From Ascarosepion bandense (Eukaryota; Mollusca; Cephalopoda; Sepiida; Sepiidae), in NCBI GenBank assembly GCA_037127315.1, contig JBBBDQ010001123.1:1082001-1146000 (forward strand): a stretch of 64,000 nt of DNA. Direction: 5' to 3'. The notes under the pieces were generated by a model. It had not been told where the DNA came from, searched no databases, and saw nothing but the letters and a program-made list of their open reading frames with translations. The position numbers and the translations under genes are program-made. Positions 11,712-24,000 of the stretch are shown here, one piece after another (within the stretch, counting starts at the first letter, position 1; every line of letters starts with the position of its first letter).

Positions 11712-12352
11712 TACTGACCATAATTATTAGATCACCCCAGTGATTTAAAAACATTATGTATTTCATACTATTTTTTAGTATTTATTGCCAAGTGAATAAT
11801 TGTAAATGAAAATAGAATGGTTCTTTTGTTAATATTGCACAATAACATGTGCATCAAATGAATTTATAAATTTTTAATAATTACCTTGTTGTGGGGGAAT
11901 TATCCACACACTAATATGAACCCTACCGGACTACAAAAATACCAAGAGTTATCTACTCTCGGGGGTAATAGTAAGTAGCAGCAGCTACGATACTCATTTG
12001 TTATTACGCCGTTCCGGCGCTAAGTACTATTATACTCTATTTCCTCTGTACACTGTTTCTCTTTTGTAATATAATTTTGTTTTCAATGGTATATCATGTC
12101 CGAGCCTTTCTTGTGACCTTTTCCCAGACCACATCATACCTATATTGCAGTTTCATCAATGAAAGAATGAAGAAAATTTAAGGTAATTCGGACAAGTTCA
12201 TCATTGCTTCCTTGCCTTGTAAAATTTGGCCAAGTAATAATAACAAAAGAAACATTCTATTTTCATTTGACAATAAATACTAAAAATAATATTAAATACA
12301 TCATTTCTTTTAAACAAAAACTGGGGTGGCTTAATAATTATAATCGGTAGTG
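11709..12352. mobile_element. TA-flanked MITE with long terminal inverted repeats
   Basis: The left end CACTACTGACCATAATTATT and the right end (reverse complement CACTACCGATTATAATTATT) match over about 30 bp and continue with CACCCCAG. Inner blocks are also inverted: AAATGAAAATAGAATGGTTC near 11805 against ATTCTATTTTCATTTGACAA near 12254. TA flanks both ends. The size (644 bp), TA flanks and absence of a transposase frame indicate a non-autonomous Tc1/mariner-superfamily element. The centre (about 11885-12180) is not inverted and may itself be an insertion. Confidence 0.8.
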
Positions 12353-13914
12353 TATATATAACTTAGCTGAGTGGTGTTATTTCAGTCATGTTGATTTCCA
12401 CGTTTTGAGGGCGTTATTGTAATGTCTTTGCTCTTCAGGGTCATTTGATTTTTTTCTGTTGTTATTTCCCAATTTTTCATATTTATATGAAGTTTGGTGT
12501 AAAATAATATCTTTATGTGTACGTGATTTGAGGCTGGGGCTTGATGAATGACATAGTATTTATCTTTGTTCTTTGCTGTTTCTTAAGTGCTGTCAAATTT
12601 GTTGGTGATTAGTTTGTAGAGATCAGAAAAGAATCAACCTTCTTCTTCACTTTTACAAAAATTCACAACAACGTGTGAAATCCTGGTTTTTCCCCAAATA
12701 GAAAAAGGATTGACCATCTGCTTAACGAAAAAGTGAAAAAGTCGAAACAAGATTTCGCAAGTAAGTGTTAAATTGATTTTGACCAATGGGAGCAACTTGC
12801 AAGACTAAAAGGACTTCGCGAGTAAGTACGAAAAAAAATCTAGATTACAATAAAAGGACTTCATCAGTGTCAGTCACTCAGAGAGAGTCAGAGGGGAATC
12901 GCGAGACAAAACAACTAAAATGTAACTTCAACTTTAAATCAACCCAGAGATAAGATCTTGTTCTCTTTCTCCTTATCTCTTTCAACAATTACTACTACGA
13001 ACATTTTCTACATTTCTTGATACCCAAAACTTTATCATTGAACATGAACTTTACCCTTAACTGCTTAATAATGTTTCTAATTGCACATTAGCTTCTACAA
13101 CTTGTGTTATTTTTTCTTTTTAATAAATTTCTATTTTAAAATAAAAAATGTATATTTTATTCTTACACTATTCCACACAATTTCACACATTCCAACCTGC
13201 CAACAACCAACCTTTTGATAACAATGAAAACCTTCTGATAATTCTGATGATGATAATTCTGGATAAAACTTGTAAACTGTAGGGAGTTCGGTTATGTCTG
13301 ACACATGGCCGAATCAAAGAACCTTTAACCAGCTCTCTACGCTACAAGTTGATTTATATTGTTGACCCCTTTTAAGTGTAATTATGTATATGCCTGCTTA
13401 ATTGTTTTATGTTGAACTGATCTCTTTTTATCATGTTCAACTGACCTGTATTTTTGTGTGTATGAGTGCTTGTTAGAGTTGTGATGGGGTTTGGTGTGTT
13501 ATTTTTTTTTTCTCGTTTGATGCTTACTGTGTTATCTAGTTGTTATTTTTTTCCGCTTTCTTCCCTTGTCATCTGGTTTTTTGCTTGATCATGATTGAGT
13601 GTTTATACATGTGTAATTGTATGCATATTTGATAGTTTGGGGGTTGTAATTTCTGTTGTGCTTATTTGTTTGTTTGCGTTTTGTTTCATTCTTTTTTTTT
13701 GCTACTTAAATACCAATACAAGCATGCTGACATGACTAAATAACAAAGCTCAGCTAAGTGACAAGTTTATCTACATTCTATTAACGCTTTATCCTGGCCC
13801 TGATATCGAGCACTTTATGACAAAAAAAAATCTGCTTACCTAAAATGCCTTTCCACCAGTAATCTACTGAAAAAAAAACAACAGTAATTTTAGCTATAAA
13901 CATCATTAAAATTT
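12353..13914. repeat. Gene-free stretch with a dispersed repeat at about 13205-13330
   Basis: AACCTTCTGATAATTCTGAT followed by GTAGGGAGTTCGGTTATGTC and ACACATGGCC recurs with changes at 15412-15500 (TGTGGGGAGTTCGATTATGT), 17355-17425 and weakly at 35900. The function is unknown. The rest is T-rich with no gene recognised. Confidence 0.5.
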
Positions 13915-14235
13915 AATGATATATGTATATAGTCATCCGCAGACAATCCTGTTTTGTTGTATCACAGTTCATCAGTACCATTAGACGGCTAATTGCTTCC
14001 AGCCAGGATTGAAACCCGACTGAATTGACATCAGTTGATAATTCTTCCTGTGAGAAAGCGGACTTTAGCGTGTTATATATATATATATATATAATATAAA
14101 CACATGCCATTAGCCAAAGGTGTTCAAATTCATTACTGAATGAACGATGTGTAAATGTGTGAGTAGCTAGTGTTTTAAAGTCTACCATTTCTCTATAGTG
14201 CCCAATCGGCATGCCAGAGCATATATATATATATA
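13915..14235 (-). repeat. tRNA-headed SINE carrying a degenerate hammerhead motif (copy D)
   Basis: On the minus strand the order is an upstream module (14235-14060; GGTAGACTTTAAAACACTAG, shared with 30340-30507), a tRNA-like head with TCGGGTTTCAATCCTGG, then a hammerhead-like core at 13988-13932. CTGATGA lies at 13975-13969. Helix II (ACTGT/ACAAC) is mismatched and the invariant GAAA reads AAAA, so this copy should not cleave. The GTC cleavage triplet and the outer helix I pair GTC/GAC remain. Two (AT)n runs interrupt the unit. Confidence 0.75.
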
Positions 14236-14394
14236 TATTCTTAAATGAAGTAAACGTCATCACGTAGACCTTAGGATCCTTTTAGCCAATATATTATCAA
14301 AGTTGCTCGTTGGCATTAATGTTAATGGCAGATAGGACACGAAAATTACTTACAGAAGGGAAAATTGGAACACATTTAAAAGTATAATTTTAAT

Positions 14395-14690
14395 AAAAAA
14401 AATATTCAAATGTACGGCAAGTGTAAACACAGTTATTTTGTTTGTCCTTGTTATTGAAGGATGAGAGGTGATTGTAAAAGCGCTTTTTAAAAATGTTCAT
14501 TGTGTTTCCGATGTAAATTTTAGCATCCTTAGGATTTTCCATGGATGAAATCGAATACATATATACCAGGGATTTTGTTAAACATTTATTAGATATGAGG
14601 ATTCGGTTCGGGTTTCTGCAGTTACAGAGGTTATTATTAAGGGGCAGACTGGCATGAGTGTTGGATTTATTTTTGTTGTATGCTTTCAAA
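14395..14690 (-). pseudogene. Penelope-like element C-terminal GIY-YIG remnant
   Basis: The minus strand encodes NNNLCNCRNP followed by KCLTKSLVY, then KIYIGNT and FKKRFYNHLSSF. Cysteine-rich CNCR, then a KCL block, a Y-x-G core and the F-K-x-R-x-x-N-H-x-x-S-F end are how GIY-YIG endonuclease domains look at the C-terminus of some Penelope-like or related retroelement proteins. No reverse transcriptase is seen next to it. It appears to be an isolated fragment of a different lineage from the element at 58 kb. Confidence 0.6.
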
Positions 14691-15829
14691 ATATGTCATC
14701 ACTTTCTAAGTATTTTTGGAAGTTAAAAAACGAAAATAAATCACCTAAAGATAAATGAAAAGTTCTCAAACAGGTCAGAACATCTAAATTGGTAAAGGAA
14801 CCATGTTTCCTTTGTCTTCAAGAAAAAAATAGAAATCATTAAATACATGAGTAGCAACATACTATTAAACCAGAGGCATGAAACCACAGTAAACTGCAAA
14901 CACATTAAAGAACTAACCTTACAATCATGCTAAAAACTACAAAAGCCAAAGTTAAGATCCCTAGAAACGATAAACCTTTATAATATTAACAACGCTCTTA
15001 CCTTAAATTTTACCTTTATTTCATACCACAAACTGGGATCTAATTTAAAGTTTTATCTAAAAAAGGTTCCCTAAATTTTAAATTAAGGTTAAATATACAA
15101 AAATAGGTTAATTATAAAAACTAAGTGTAAATACAAAAATATTGGTAGTCGTATAATTCACTAATAAAGATATGTTTACCAAATAGCAATCTCTATTCCC
15201 ACTTTATCGCACCCACTCTTACTCCTCCCCACCCCATATACATTTCCTTGTTTTCTCCTTTTATTAAACCCAAAGAACTAACAATAAAAGCTGTAAAGGA
15301 CCGTACCTTATCATCTAATGCTAAATCTGTCTACAAAGTTTCAACACGTTTATTAATCACCTCTATCCATACCTCTTCCCTCTTTTTGTTCAAATTTTAA
15401 CTGACAACTTACAACCCTTCTGATGATGATAATCCAAACTTGTGGGGAGTTCGATTATGTCTGGCACAAGGCAAATTTAATAAACATGATTGACCCCCAC
15501 ATAATTTTAAATGGATCATTTCCAACAACAAAGACTGTCAGTAAATCTTCATGAACAATAAAAGTCTTGTCTCAATCATAGTTTTTTTTCTCTCTTTTTT
15601 TTTTCTGTGGACCAACTATTTAAAAATATTTTCTCAACCGCTGGCTTTTTACTGCGGGGCAAATACAAAAGCTCTTTTCTAAACAACAGATTTTCTGTGT
15701 ACCAACTACCCAAAGATTTTAACTCTAGCAAAGACTATTTTAACTCCTTTTCGACTCTTTTGAATTCATGTACATATGACCGTGAATACAAATGATTTAC
15801 TTAACAGGCATACTCAGGTTTTCTTTGGA
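14691..15829. other. Gene-free stretch
   Basis: AT-rich. It contains one copy of the GGGGAGTTCGATTATGTCTG repeat (15412-15500). Short open frames at 15607-15795 show no family resemblance. Confidence 0.45.
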
Positions 15830-15968
15830 CACCGCGAGGTGGTGTAATAGTTAGCAAAGCTTGTCTTGCTAGAATCCTTACAATCGAGTAGTGAGTTCAA
15901 TCCTCACTGGGTGTTCCATACTTTCGGCATTGTGCCACATCTAATCTGCACTTAGAAAATCACCATAC
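15830..15968 (+). repeat. tRNA-derived SINE head
   Basis: A tRNA-like sequence: GGTGGTGTAATAGTTAGCAA (A box region), CTTGTCTTGCTAGAATCC, then AGTGAGTTCAATCCTCACTG (B box). It matches the reverse complement of 39995-39870. It is not a tRNA gene, as the acceptor stem does not close and the family is dispersed. Confidence 0.75.
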
Positions 15969-17399
15969 TCAGGTTTTCTTTATTTTTATTTCATCATTGT
16001 TTGGAATTCAGACGTTTGGATTTTTAATATGAAAAAAAGTGGACAACTGAATTTCCTACATTCTCACACTTATAACCTGCAACCTCATTTCAGTTACAAT
16101 ATTGACTTTAAATTAGTTATATTTAGCATGGGTACGAACAAATGATGATACAAAAGGAAGATTCCTGCAACAAAAAGTGAATCATAGAAAAACAAATTTT
16201 TATATGTTCTTAAAAGTAATTTTAACAGTGTTTTGGGGGAAGATTTTCATACCTATAAAACGTTTTAAATCGACAAAATTATTCATAAAATTGGAAGTTT
16301 TAATCACAATAGAAACTACAAAGAAACTGTTACTAATCGAAAGAGAACGCTGAAATTTGGAGAGACATAATGAGAAAATAGGGTTTGGAGAATTTAGCAC
16401 TCACATTACCCATCAAGGACATGAGAAGCAGTGAAAAGTACCAAGTAATCTACTTGACAAGTACCAAAAAGGTAAAAGAGAGTAAAAATGAATAAGTATT
16501 GCTAAGTGGGTTCCAACATTGACTGAAGGAAAAATATGTACTTTTATAGATAAATCCAATATAATTCCAACAAATATCTGAAACACAAAAAGTAGAATTT
16601 CACACACACAAAATCGGATCAGAATCACTGAAAATATTTTGAAAGAAAAGCAGACCTAGCCAGTGTAAAAGTTAGGATTCTGGATTCCAATTGAGCAGAA
16701 AAGAATAAATGGAACTATGACCCTTGTCAATTTTCTTAACACCTAAAAACATAGGTTTGCAATCGGAGCCAATCACATGACTCGATTTGACTACATATCC
16801 ACGTTGGCAGAGATCAGATAGGATACTGTCACAATGTAAGGGAGAAATTTCAAGCCACTGAATCCGACATGTCTCGTTGACATACATTAATTCTTCCTCT
16901 TCTTCCTATTTTCCATTATCTCTTCTTCTTGGTCTTCGCTCACATGAAAAAGAAGACAACAACAGCAACAATAAGATACTTCAACAAAATCCAAAATTTA
17001 ACGCCGATAAGTGTATTTTTCCTCTGATCTTTTATTTCTCACTCTCTCACTCACTTTTTTACCCTAATTGATCGCTCCTTTTTCCTTTCCGCCAACTCTG
17101 CCAACACAAAAAGAAATAAAGAAAAAACACAAGACATTTACTTTGTTGATAGACAAATAACACATAGATTATTTTTTTCTGTATACCCATTTGGCTACAG
17201 CTGCGAACTTTGGATTCATTTAACACTTTAACTACACTTTCTCTTATAACATTTTGTTTGACAGTTAATAATTTCACTTTCTACAAAATTTATGTTATTC
17301 TGTTCTGTAAATAAATTTCCACTTATTCATACAAGTGAGACAGTTTTTTCTTTTGCTCAACCTTCTGATATCTTTAAATGTGGGGAGTTTCGGCTATGT
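15969..17399. other. Gene-free stretch upstream of ATR
   Basis: No coding segment was recognised on either strand. The small open frames present are short, unrelated to known families and scattered. Confidence 0.45.
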
Positions 17400-18023
17400 T
17401 TGTAAAGTGGCCTTGTACCAGACATGTCCGACCGTCTCTACAACTTTGTGTGAAAAATTCGAACTAAGGGAGACTACTCTGAGTGAAAAGCTTTGATCAA
17501 GGGAGGCTACTCCAACAAACTGTTTTCAAAATGGCGGTAATCTGAAGCAGCATGGTATCGTCTGGCAAATGCTGGCAGAACGAATGACGACGTCTTAGTC
17601 GCAAAATAATGGAAACTATTTTGTAACTTCAGTGTAAAGCATCAACTAGTTGCTTAACATGTAATTTATGCTGCTTTATTTCTGCAAATCATTAAAAAAC
17701 AACCTACATTTATATACGGAACGAAAGAAATGAAAGTAAATAAACAATGACTTTTGATTTTGAACAGGTATGGATTAAAATCGTTATTAAGACGAAATCG
17801 TTTGTATTTATTTCCTTTTAAAAGTTCGATTTAATAGTCCGTTTAAATATATAAATGATCAAAATATATTTTCATGATGTATATAACAACAATGGAGAAT
17901 TGTTTATTTCTAAGTGATTTGTTAAACGTATCGTCAGTGAAAATATGACAATTTTTAAGCTGATTCTTTTTCATTATATATGATTTTTTTGTGGAATGTG
18001 TTTTCAAAGTTAGGATTACAGAA
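17400..18023 (+). promoter_or_regulatory. ATR 5' flank with candidate TATA-less promoter
   Basis: CAAAATGGCGG at 17527-17537 matches the core of the YY1 motif that often sits at or just after start sites of TATA-less housekeeping genes. A GACGTC palindrome is at 17589-17594. A repeat with GGGAGACTACTC and GGGAGGCTACTC lies at 17468 and 17504. The first ATG in the ATR frame is at 18024, about 490 bp downstream of the YY1-like site. Short upstream ATGs exist, including one within the YY1-like site. The start of transcription is inferred. Confidence 0.4.
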
Positions 18024-21000
18024 ATGGATTTCACACTTCTCGAATTGTTAAAAAACTATAAAGAGACTAACGATGTGAGTCAGCTTAGTTTTGCCCTGGT
18101 TCATATTGCCAAATCATTGTACGATGTAGAAACTATATCCCGTCAACTGGCTGGTAAGGGGGCTTCTGGTTGCCATTTCCTACTTAAAATTACCTCCCAA
18201 ATTCTTGATGAATATAAATTTAACCACCACCATCCACCAGACGGGAAAGAAATAAATTCCTGTGAAGCATTTATCTACTGGTTTTTAGCCCAAATGCTAC
18301 GTTTGTTAAGTCACCCTGGTTGCACAGAACTCCACGACAAATGTATCAGTCTTCTCGTGCAATTCCTGAAGAGTATGAAACTCAATGAACCATATCTGTT
18401 CAAACGAAGCATTGAAAAACTTATTTACTGTTCCGGACAACTTATTATGATTAGTGAAAAAAACCTGCATGGCATTGTTGACCCATTTGAAGTTACATCT
18501 TCACTTGAAACGTTTAATGCAAACATGGAATTGGTGTGTCAGTGTCTTCCAGATTCACAGAGAAAAACGGAGATAATGCCAGCTACAATAGAAATTGGAA
18601 CAGCTGCATGTGAGATGCTGCAACTTAATATTACGGAAATTATCTTGCAGATAATGCATTATATGCCTGGAGACTGGTCAGTACCCTCGATAGCTATCTT
18701 GTGGGGTAGTTTAACGACTCAGATCGAAAACTGTGATATCCCCCTTAAAGTTGTTTCATTGAAAGTTATTGCTAACCTTCTGTCATCTTATGGCCTGCCT
18801 GGTCCTGACGTGCTTGAGTATTTTGTAGCTGTTTTTGTCGCTATTCCCACAATGCTCTATTCAGATGACACAGATATAAGTGATGAAGAAAGAGATACAC
18901 TAGAGGATGCAAGCCACATACTTATACAAACTGTTGTTGATGCAGACTCTCGAAGTTTTGGCACACATTTTGATTGTAACAAACTGGAACTTATTCTGAT
19001 GAAATTTTCCGCAGCCATTAATTTACCTGGATGGACAAGGAATCTACGTCAAGAAGAACCAAAAGCAATTATTGGAAGTGTTAGCAAACTTCTTAGCCAT
19101 GTTCTTTTGAAGCTAAACAAAATAACCAATGTATTTGGACCTATACATCAGCCACTTATTTCAGCATTGCAAGAATCTCTTTGCTTCATGGTCGGCACAA
19201 CATGTAATAGTCAGTTTCTGGTTCAAAATCTGTCCACTTTAATCTTGTGGGAACTGCAAGAATTCTTAAATAATTGTCCTGACAATTCTGAAGAAATGCA
19301 GAGAAAACTAAAAAAATCCTTCATGCAATCCAAAAAAAGAAAAATTTACTTGAAAGGGAAACAAATTCTTCAAGAGGACAAAAGCCGACTCTTCAAGAAG
19401 ATGAAACAGAAACTCCAAGACTCGCTTCAATTTTTAAATTCTTTGCAATCTTGTGAAGATGCAGAGAAAATTTTATGGTCATTAACAGGTATTCAGGTTA
19501 TCATTGAGATGTCTGTTTTACTTTTTCATTCCTGGGAAGATATGATCAGAAAAAAGAAAGTTAGTGAAGAATACAAAACTAATAATATAACATCTTTGAA
19601 ATTTATTGAGTGGATCACAGAAAAAGAGCTGTCAGAAATCTCTTCATCTTGGAGACAGTTCTTAGTCATCTCTTCTTTTGTCCCTGATTCTGAAAGTAAG
19701 AGATCTTTATTCAATCAAGGAATGAAAATTATTGCAAGATCTGTTGCTGCCTTACAGATTTTGACTTCTACAGAGTTAATGCCCGAATACCAGATGGGGT
19801 TTGCAGCAATACTTTCTCTACCCTGGCTACCAGGTGAGTCCTCATGGGGAGACCTGCATGTGTCTAATGCAAAAGGCTATGCTGAAGTAGCAAACAAACT
19901 ACACTCTTTTGTTGATGTATCTACCAGCTGCTTATTAGTCAGGGTTTTGTCTTTCATTCCAAAGGAGATCTGCAGCCAGTGGCGGTGTCGTGTTTTCACT
20001 TTGGTATTATCCGAATACAAAGAGAGTGAACTCACTTCCGAAGCTGTTTCCTCCTTACCAATTCTTTTAAACCAGGTCGGTAATAACTACAATTACCTTG
20101 TAAATGACTACGTTATCCCTCTCGTAAAGATCAACAAACCTGATATTCACGTCTGCCTGGCTAAAACATTTGGAATGTTTGCCTGTGTCATGGCCCGTCA
20201 AACTGCCTTAGCAAGAATTACACTGTCTTGTTTGAACCATTCCGAGAAGGAAAATATTCTGTCAAGCTTCAGACTGAATTGCAACAAATGTGGGAATGAT
20301 ACAAACCATGATACAGAGACAACTTTTCCAGTCAAACTGACCCTGTGCGAAAATCCAAAACTTTTTTGGCCTTTTTTCCAGCTGTTGGAACAACAAAATG
20401 CATCAACACAAAATCTTTTCTGCCTCAGTTTAAAGCGGGTGTTCTGCCATATTGAACTGCGGGTAACTGAAGAATGGGGATCATCTATGCTTAATTCTAC
20501 TTTTTGTCTCGCTAACAATCCTGATCGCCATATCACCATCTTGTTCAGTGACTGTCTTAAAAATTTGATAGAGAATTCTGGTAGCAACATCGCAGAAATT
20601 GTCTTCAATAAACTCCAGGATGCCCTAAAAGATTCAAAACTGAAAAAAACTGTCCGTTTGCAAAGTTCCATAATCATGACATTGGGAATTCTTGGAAGAT
20701 CTTTGGAGGGCGATCTTCTTTTGAATGTGGTGCTTATTCTATTGGAGAATATGTTGTCTGATTTTCCACTGATAAGTGCCGTTGCTTATACTCAATTACA
20801 GAACTTGGCCAAGATAAGAAAAACAGGGCCCAAACCTTTTAATATATTTTTAAACTACCGCCAGCCAATATGTAAATTCTTGGTAAGCATAATGCATGAT
20901 GCTCCTCTCCAAGGGTCTGGAAAAAAACCCGAGCAGATGTTGAGAGAAGTCAGCAATGTTTTTGAGCATGCAGACATCAGGGCATTTTTGCATAGTACTG

Positions 21001-24000
21001 AACGTTTCTTATTGCCTCAGTTGGTTGCTATGGCTACTCCCAAAGCCTCAACATTAATCAAACTTCTTGCCAATTATCTTCAGGTACCAAGCCGTATGAA
21101 GCTATTGATTTCCTGTACGAAATATGTCTTTTCATACCTGATGAGGCATCACAGCAGACGAGAAATTGAGAAAGCCCTTCAGTTTCATCTTGCTGAAACC
21201 GAGATTGAGTTGAGCAACCTCCTGCGTATTGATTTTCAACGCGTGCACAATGAACTTCTGTTGCATTTAAGTGCCAGTTACACAAAAGTGTTTAACGGCC
21301 TCAAACTGCTAAGCACCTACGATGAACACTATGAGGGAAACATCGAATCAACTGAAGATATGGCAAATTATTTGCAGCCCCGCTTGCTTGGCGTCCTAGC
21401 ATTCTTCGACTCCCAGCTTCTCATTTCAAGTATTCCGGTAGAAGAGAAAAAACTCACGTTGAAAAGTTTGACATCCATCATCCAGCTCATGGGCCCTAAA
21501 CATGTTACATTTGTTCGTTATAAAATCATGAACACACTTCGAATTGGTCTGCGTTTTAAAGAGAGTGGATTTCCAGAAATCTCTTGCTGTGCTTGGAATG
21601 CCTTTGTAAGACATGTTGAGCTCCCTGCCCTCGGAGATATGTTATCTCCGATTTCTGCAACATTACTACCCCTCATCCAGCAACTCCCTGCCCAGTCAGC
21701 TGAGATTTTCCATTTTCTCTTTGTAGAAAATAAAGAAGCCCTTTGCAGCCACTTCCATGAGATCTATTACTTGCCTGACATTCCAGAATTGTCAAATGTC
21801 CAGTTCTGGCTGAAGCAATATGCTAGTGACCTCTCAAGCCAGTCGGATCTCAAGACAAAGATTTCCCACTCTCTTCGTGGAGTGGCACATGAGAGTTTAG
21901 ATGTTCAGATTCATGCCTTGTCTAAACTGAAAAACTTGCTTCATACCAATCATTCACAGCTGCACCAATATATGCTTGATAGTGAAAATGCTGATGCAAT
22001 TGTGTCACAGTTAATATCTGTGCTTCTGTCAGTCTGCAGGGTGCCTGACCAGAAGATCCGTTGTCTTGCTGGTGAATGCTTAGGAGAAGTTGGTGCCATT
22101 GATCCAGGAAGGCTAGAACTTATGTCAAATAATCCCAAAGAAGAAATGGCAAAATTCCAAGCAAGTACTGAAGATGATAATTTTGTTTTTGGTCTTATAA
22201 ATGAAATAATCCGTGCATTTCTTGCATCTACAGAGACTAGAGTTCAGGATTGTGCCTCGCTGGCTCTTCAAGACCTGCTTCAGATCTACAACATCAGTGA
22301 TAAAGGTGACGAAAAGGAAGGTCAAGGCTCTAAACTCTGGAAACGATTTCCTGAACATGTCCAAGAAATCCTTCAACCACTTCTCAGTTCTAAATATGTG
22401 TCTTCTTCTATTTGTACTTGGGAAAATCTGCAGAAGCCAATTTATGGTAGTGCCAAGGGATTGAAATACAAAGACTGGATTAGCACCTGGACTGCCTATC
22501 TTTCATCTCGGGTCACTCAGGATCGTCCGTTTAAAGTCTTTCAGGCATGCAGTCCGATTGCCCGTCATGATACCTCAATTGCTCTTTACGTCTTGCCACA
22601 TATAATCCTGCAAGTTCTCCTTGATGGCGCTGAACCAGATCTACAAGACGTCCACAAGGAAATCATGGAAGTATTGAACCAAGTTCGGAAGTCAGACACA
22701 CGTCAAGGAAGCGTAGCTGATTTTCGACACATGAGTGCCCAGACTATCTTTTCAGTACTTGACTACCTTACCAAATGGAGAACAAATAGAGCTCAAGTGA
22801 AGGCTTCAGAAATGCCATCTTCAAAGGAACCAGTCTACCTGAAAGATAAAGGTTATAATACAATTAATATATTTCTGAAACAAATTCCTCAAGATATGCT
22901 AGCTGAAGCCTGTTTCAATTGTGACGCTTATACACGTGCACTTATGCATTTTGAACAGTTCATTCGCAACAAAGAGCGTAACATCCAGGATCATTTAGAT
23001 TTTCTGCAGCGTTTGTATGTTGCTATGGATGAACCTGATGGAGTTGCAGGCGTTGCTGCTATCCGACAGGCTCAACCAACCCTAGTGCAGCAGATTCTTG
23101 CCCATCAAAGTGTTGGACAGTATCAGGATGCTGAAGCTTGTTATGAGAGAGCTGTCCAGTTGGAACCCAATGAGATCAGTCATCACCACGGGTGGTTAAG
23201 AAGCTTAATAGAACTTGGTCAACTAAATAAATCCTTGATGCATGCTGATGGTGTTCTGGCCAATAAACCTGCTTGGACATCTCAACTCAATTCTTACAGA
23301 GTCGAAGCTGCCTCAAAGCTTGGAGATTGGGACAAACTTGAATCTTATGTGAAATTAGAGAAAGATAACCGAAATTGGGCTGTGGGTCTCGGAAAGATTC
23401 TACTGGCTATTCGAGATAGCAAAGAAGACATGGTGAAAAGACATCTAAATAACGTCCGCAGTGAACTGATGGGTCCTTTGTCAGCAGCCACAATGGAAAG
23501 TGGCTCATATCTGCGAGGCTATGAATACATTGTCAGGCTACACATGCTAAATGAAATAGAGCAGGTGCAAAAAGTTCTTTTCAACTTTTCAACCAATGCA
23601 GAAAAAATGGATTGCGGAGAAGAATCTGATAAAATGAACCTTGAAGACCTTCTCAACCAGTGGGATGCACGATTAAAGTTCATGCAGCCTTCTTTCCGTA
23701 TCCAGGAACCTATTTTGACATTTAGAAGAACTCTTCTGACCCTGATATCAAATAATGACCAACTAAAAGAACAGATTGGTAAGTGGCTTCTAAGCACGGC
23801 TATGGTTGCTCGAGAGGCTGGTTATTTGCAAACAGCATATGGGTCTCTCATCCAAGCTGCTTCATATAATCTACCTGAGTTCTGTTTAGAAAAGGCCAAA
23901 TGGTTCTGGGGAAAAGGGCAGAATGATCAAGCTTTGTCCTGTCTTCAAAAAGGAATGGCAGAACATTTCCCTGAACAACTCAAAAAGCAGCACACAAAGG

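Noticed and set aside
13234..13330. Hammerhead from CTGATGA at 13234
   Set aside because: No GAAA follows at the right place and no helix II or III could be paired.
17991..18023. Upstream extension of the ATR frame
   Set aside because: The codon at 17991 is GTG and the first ATG is at 18024, with a better context and a plausible N-terminus.
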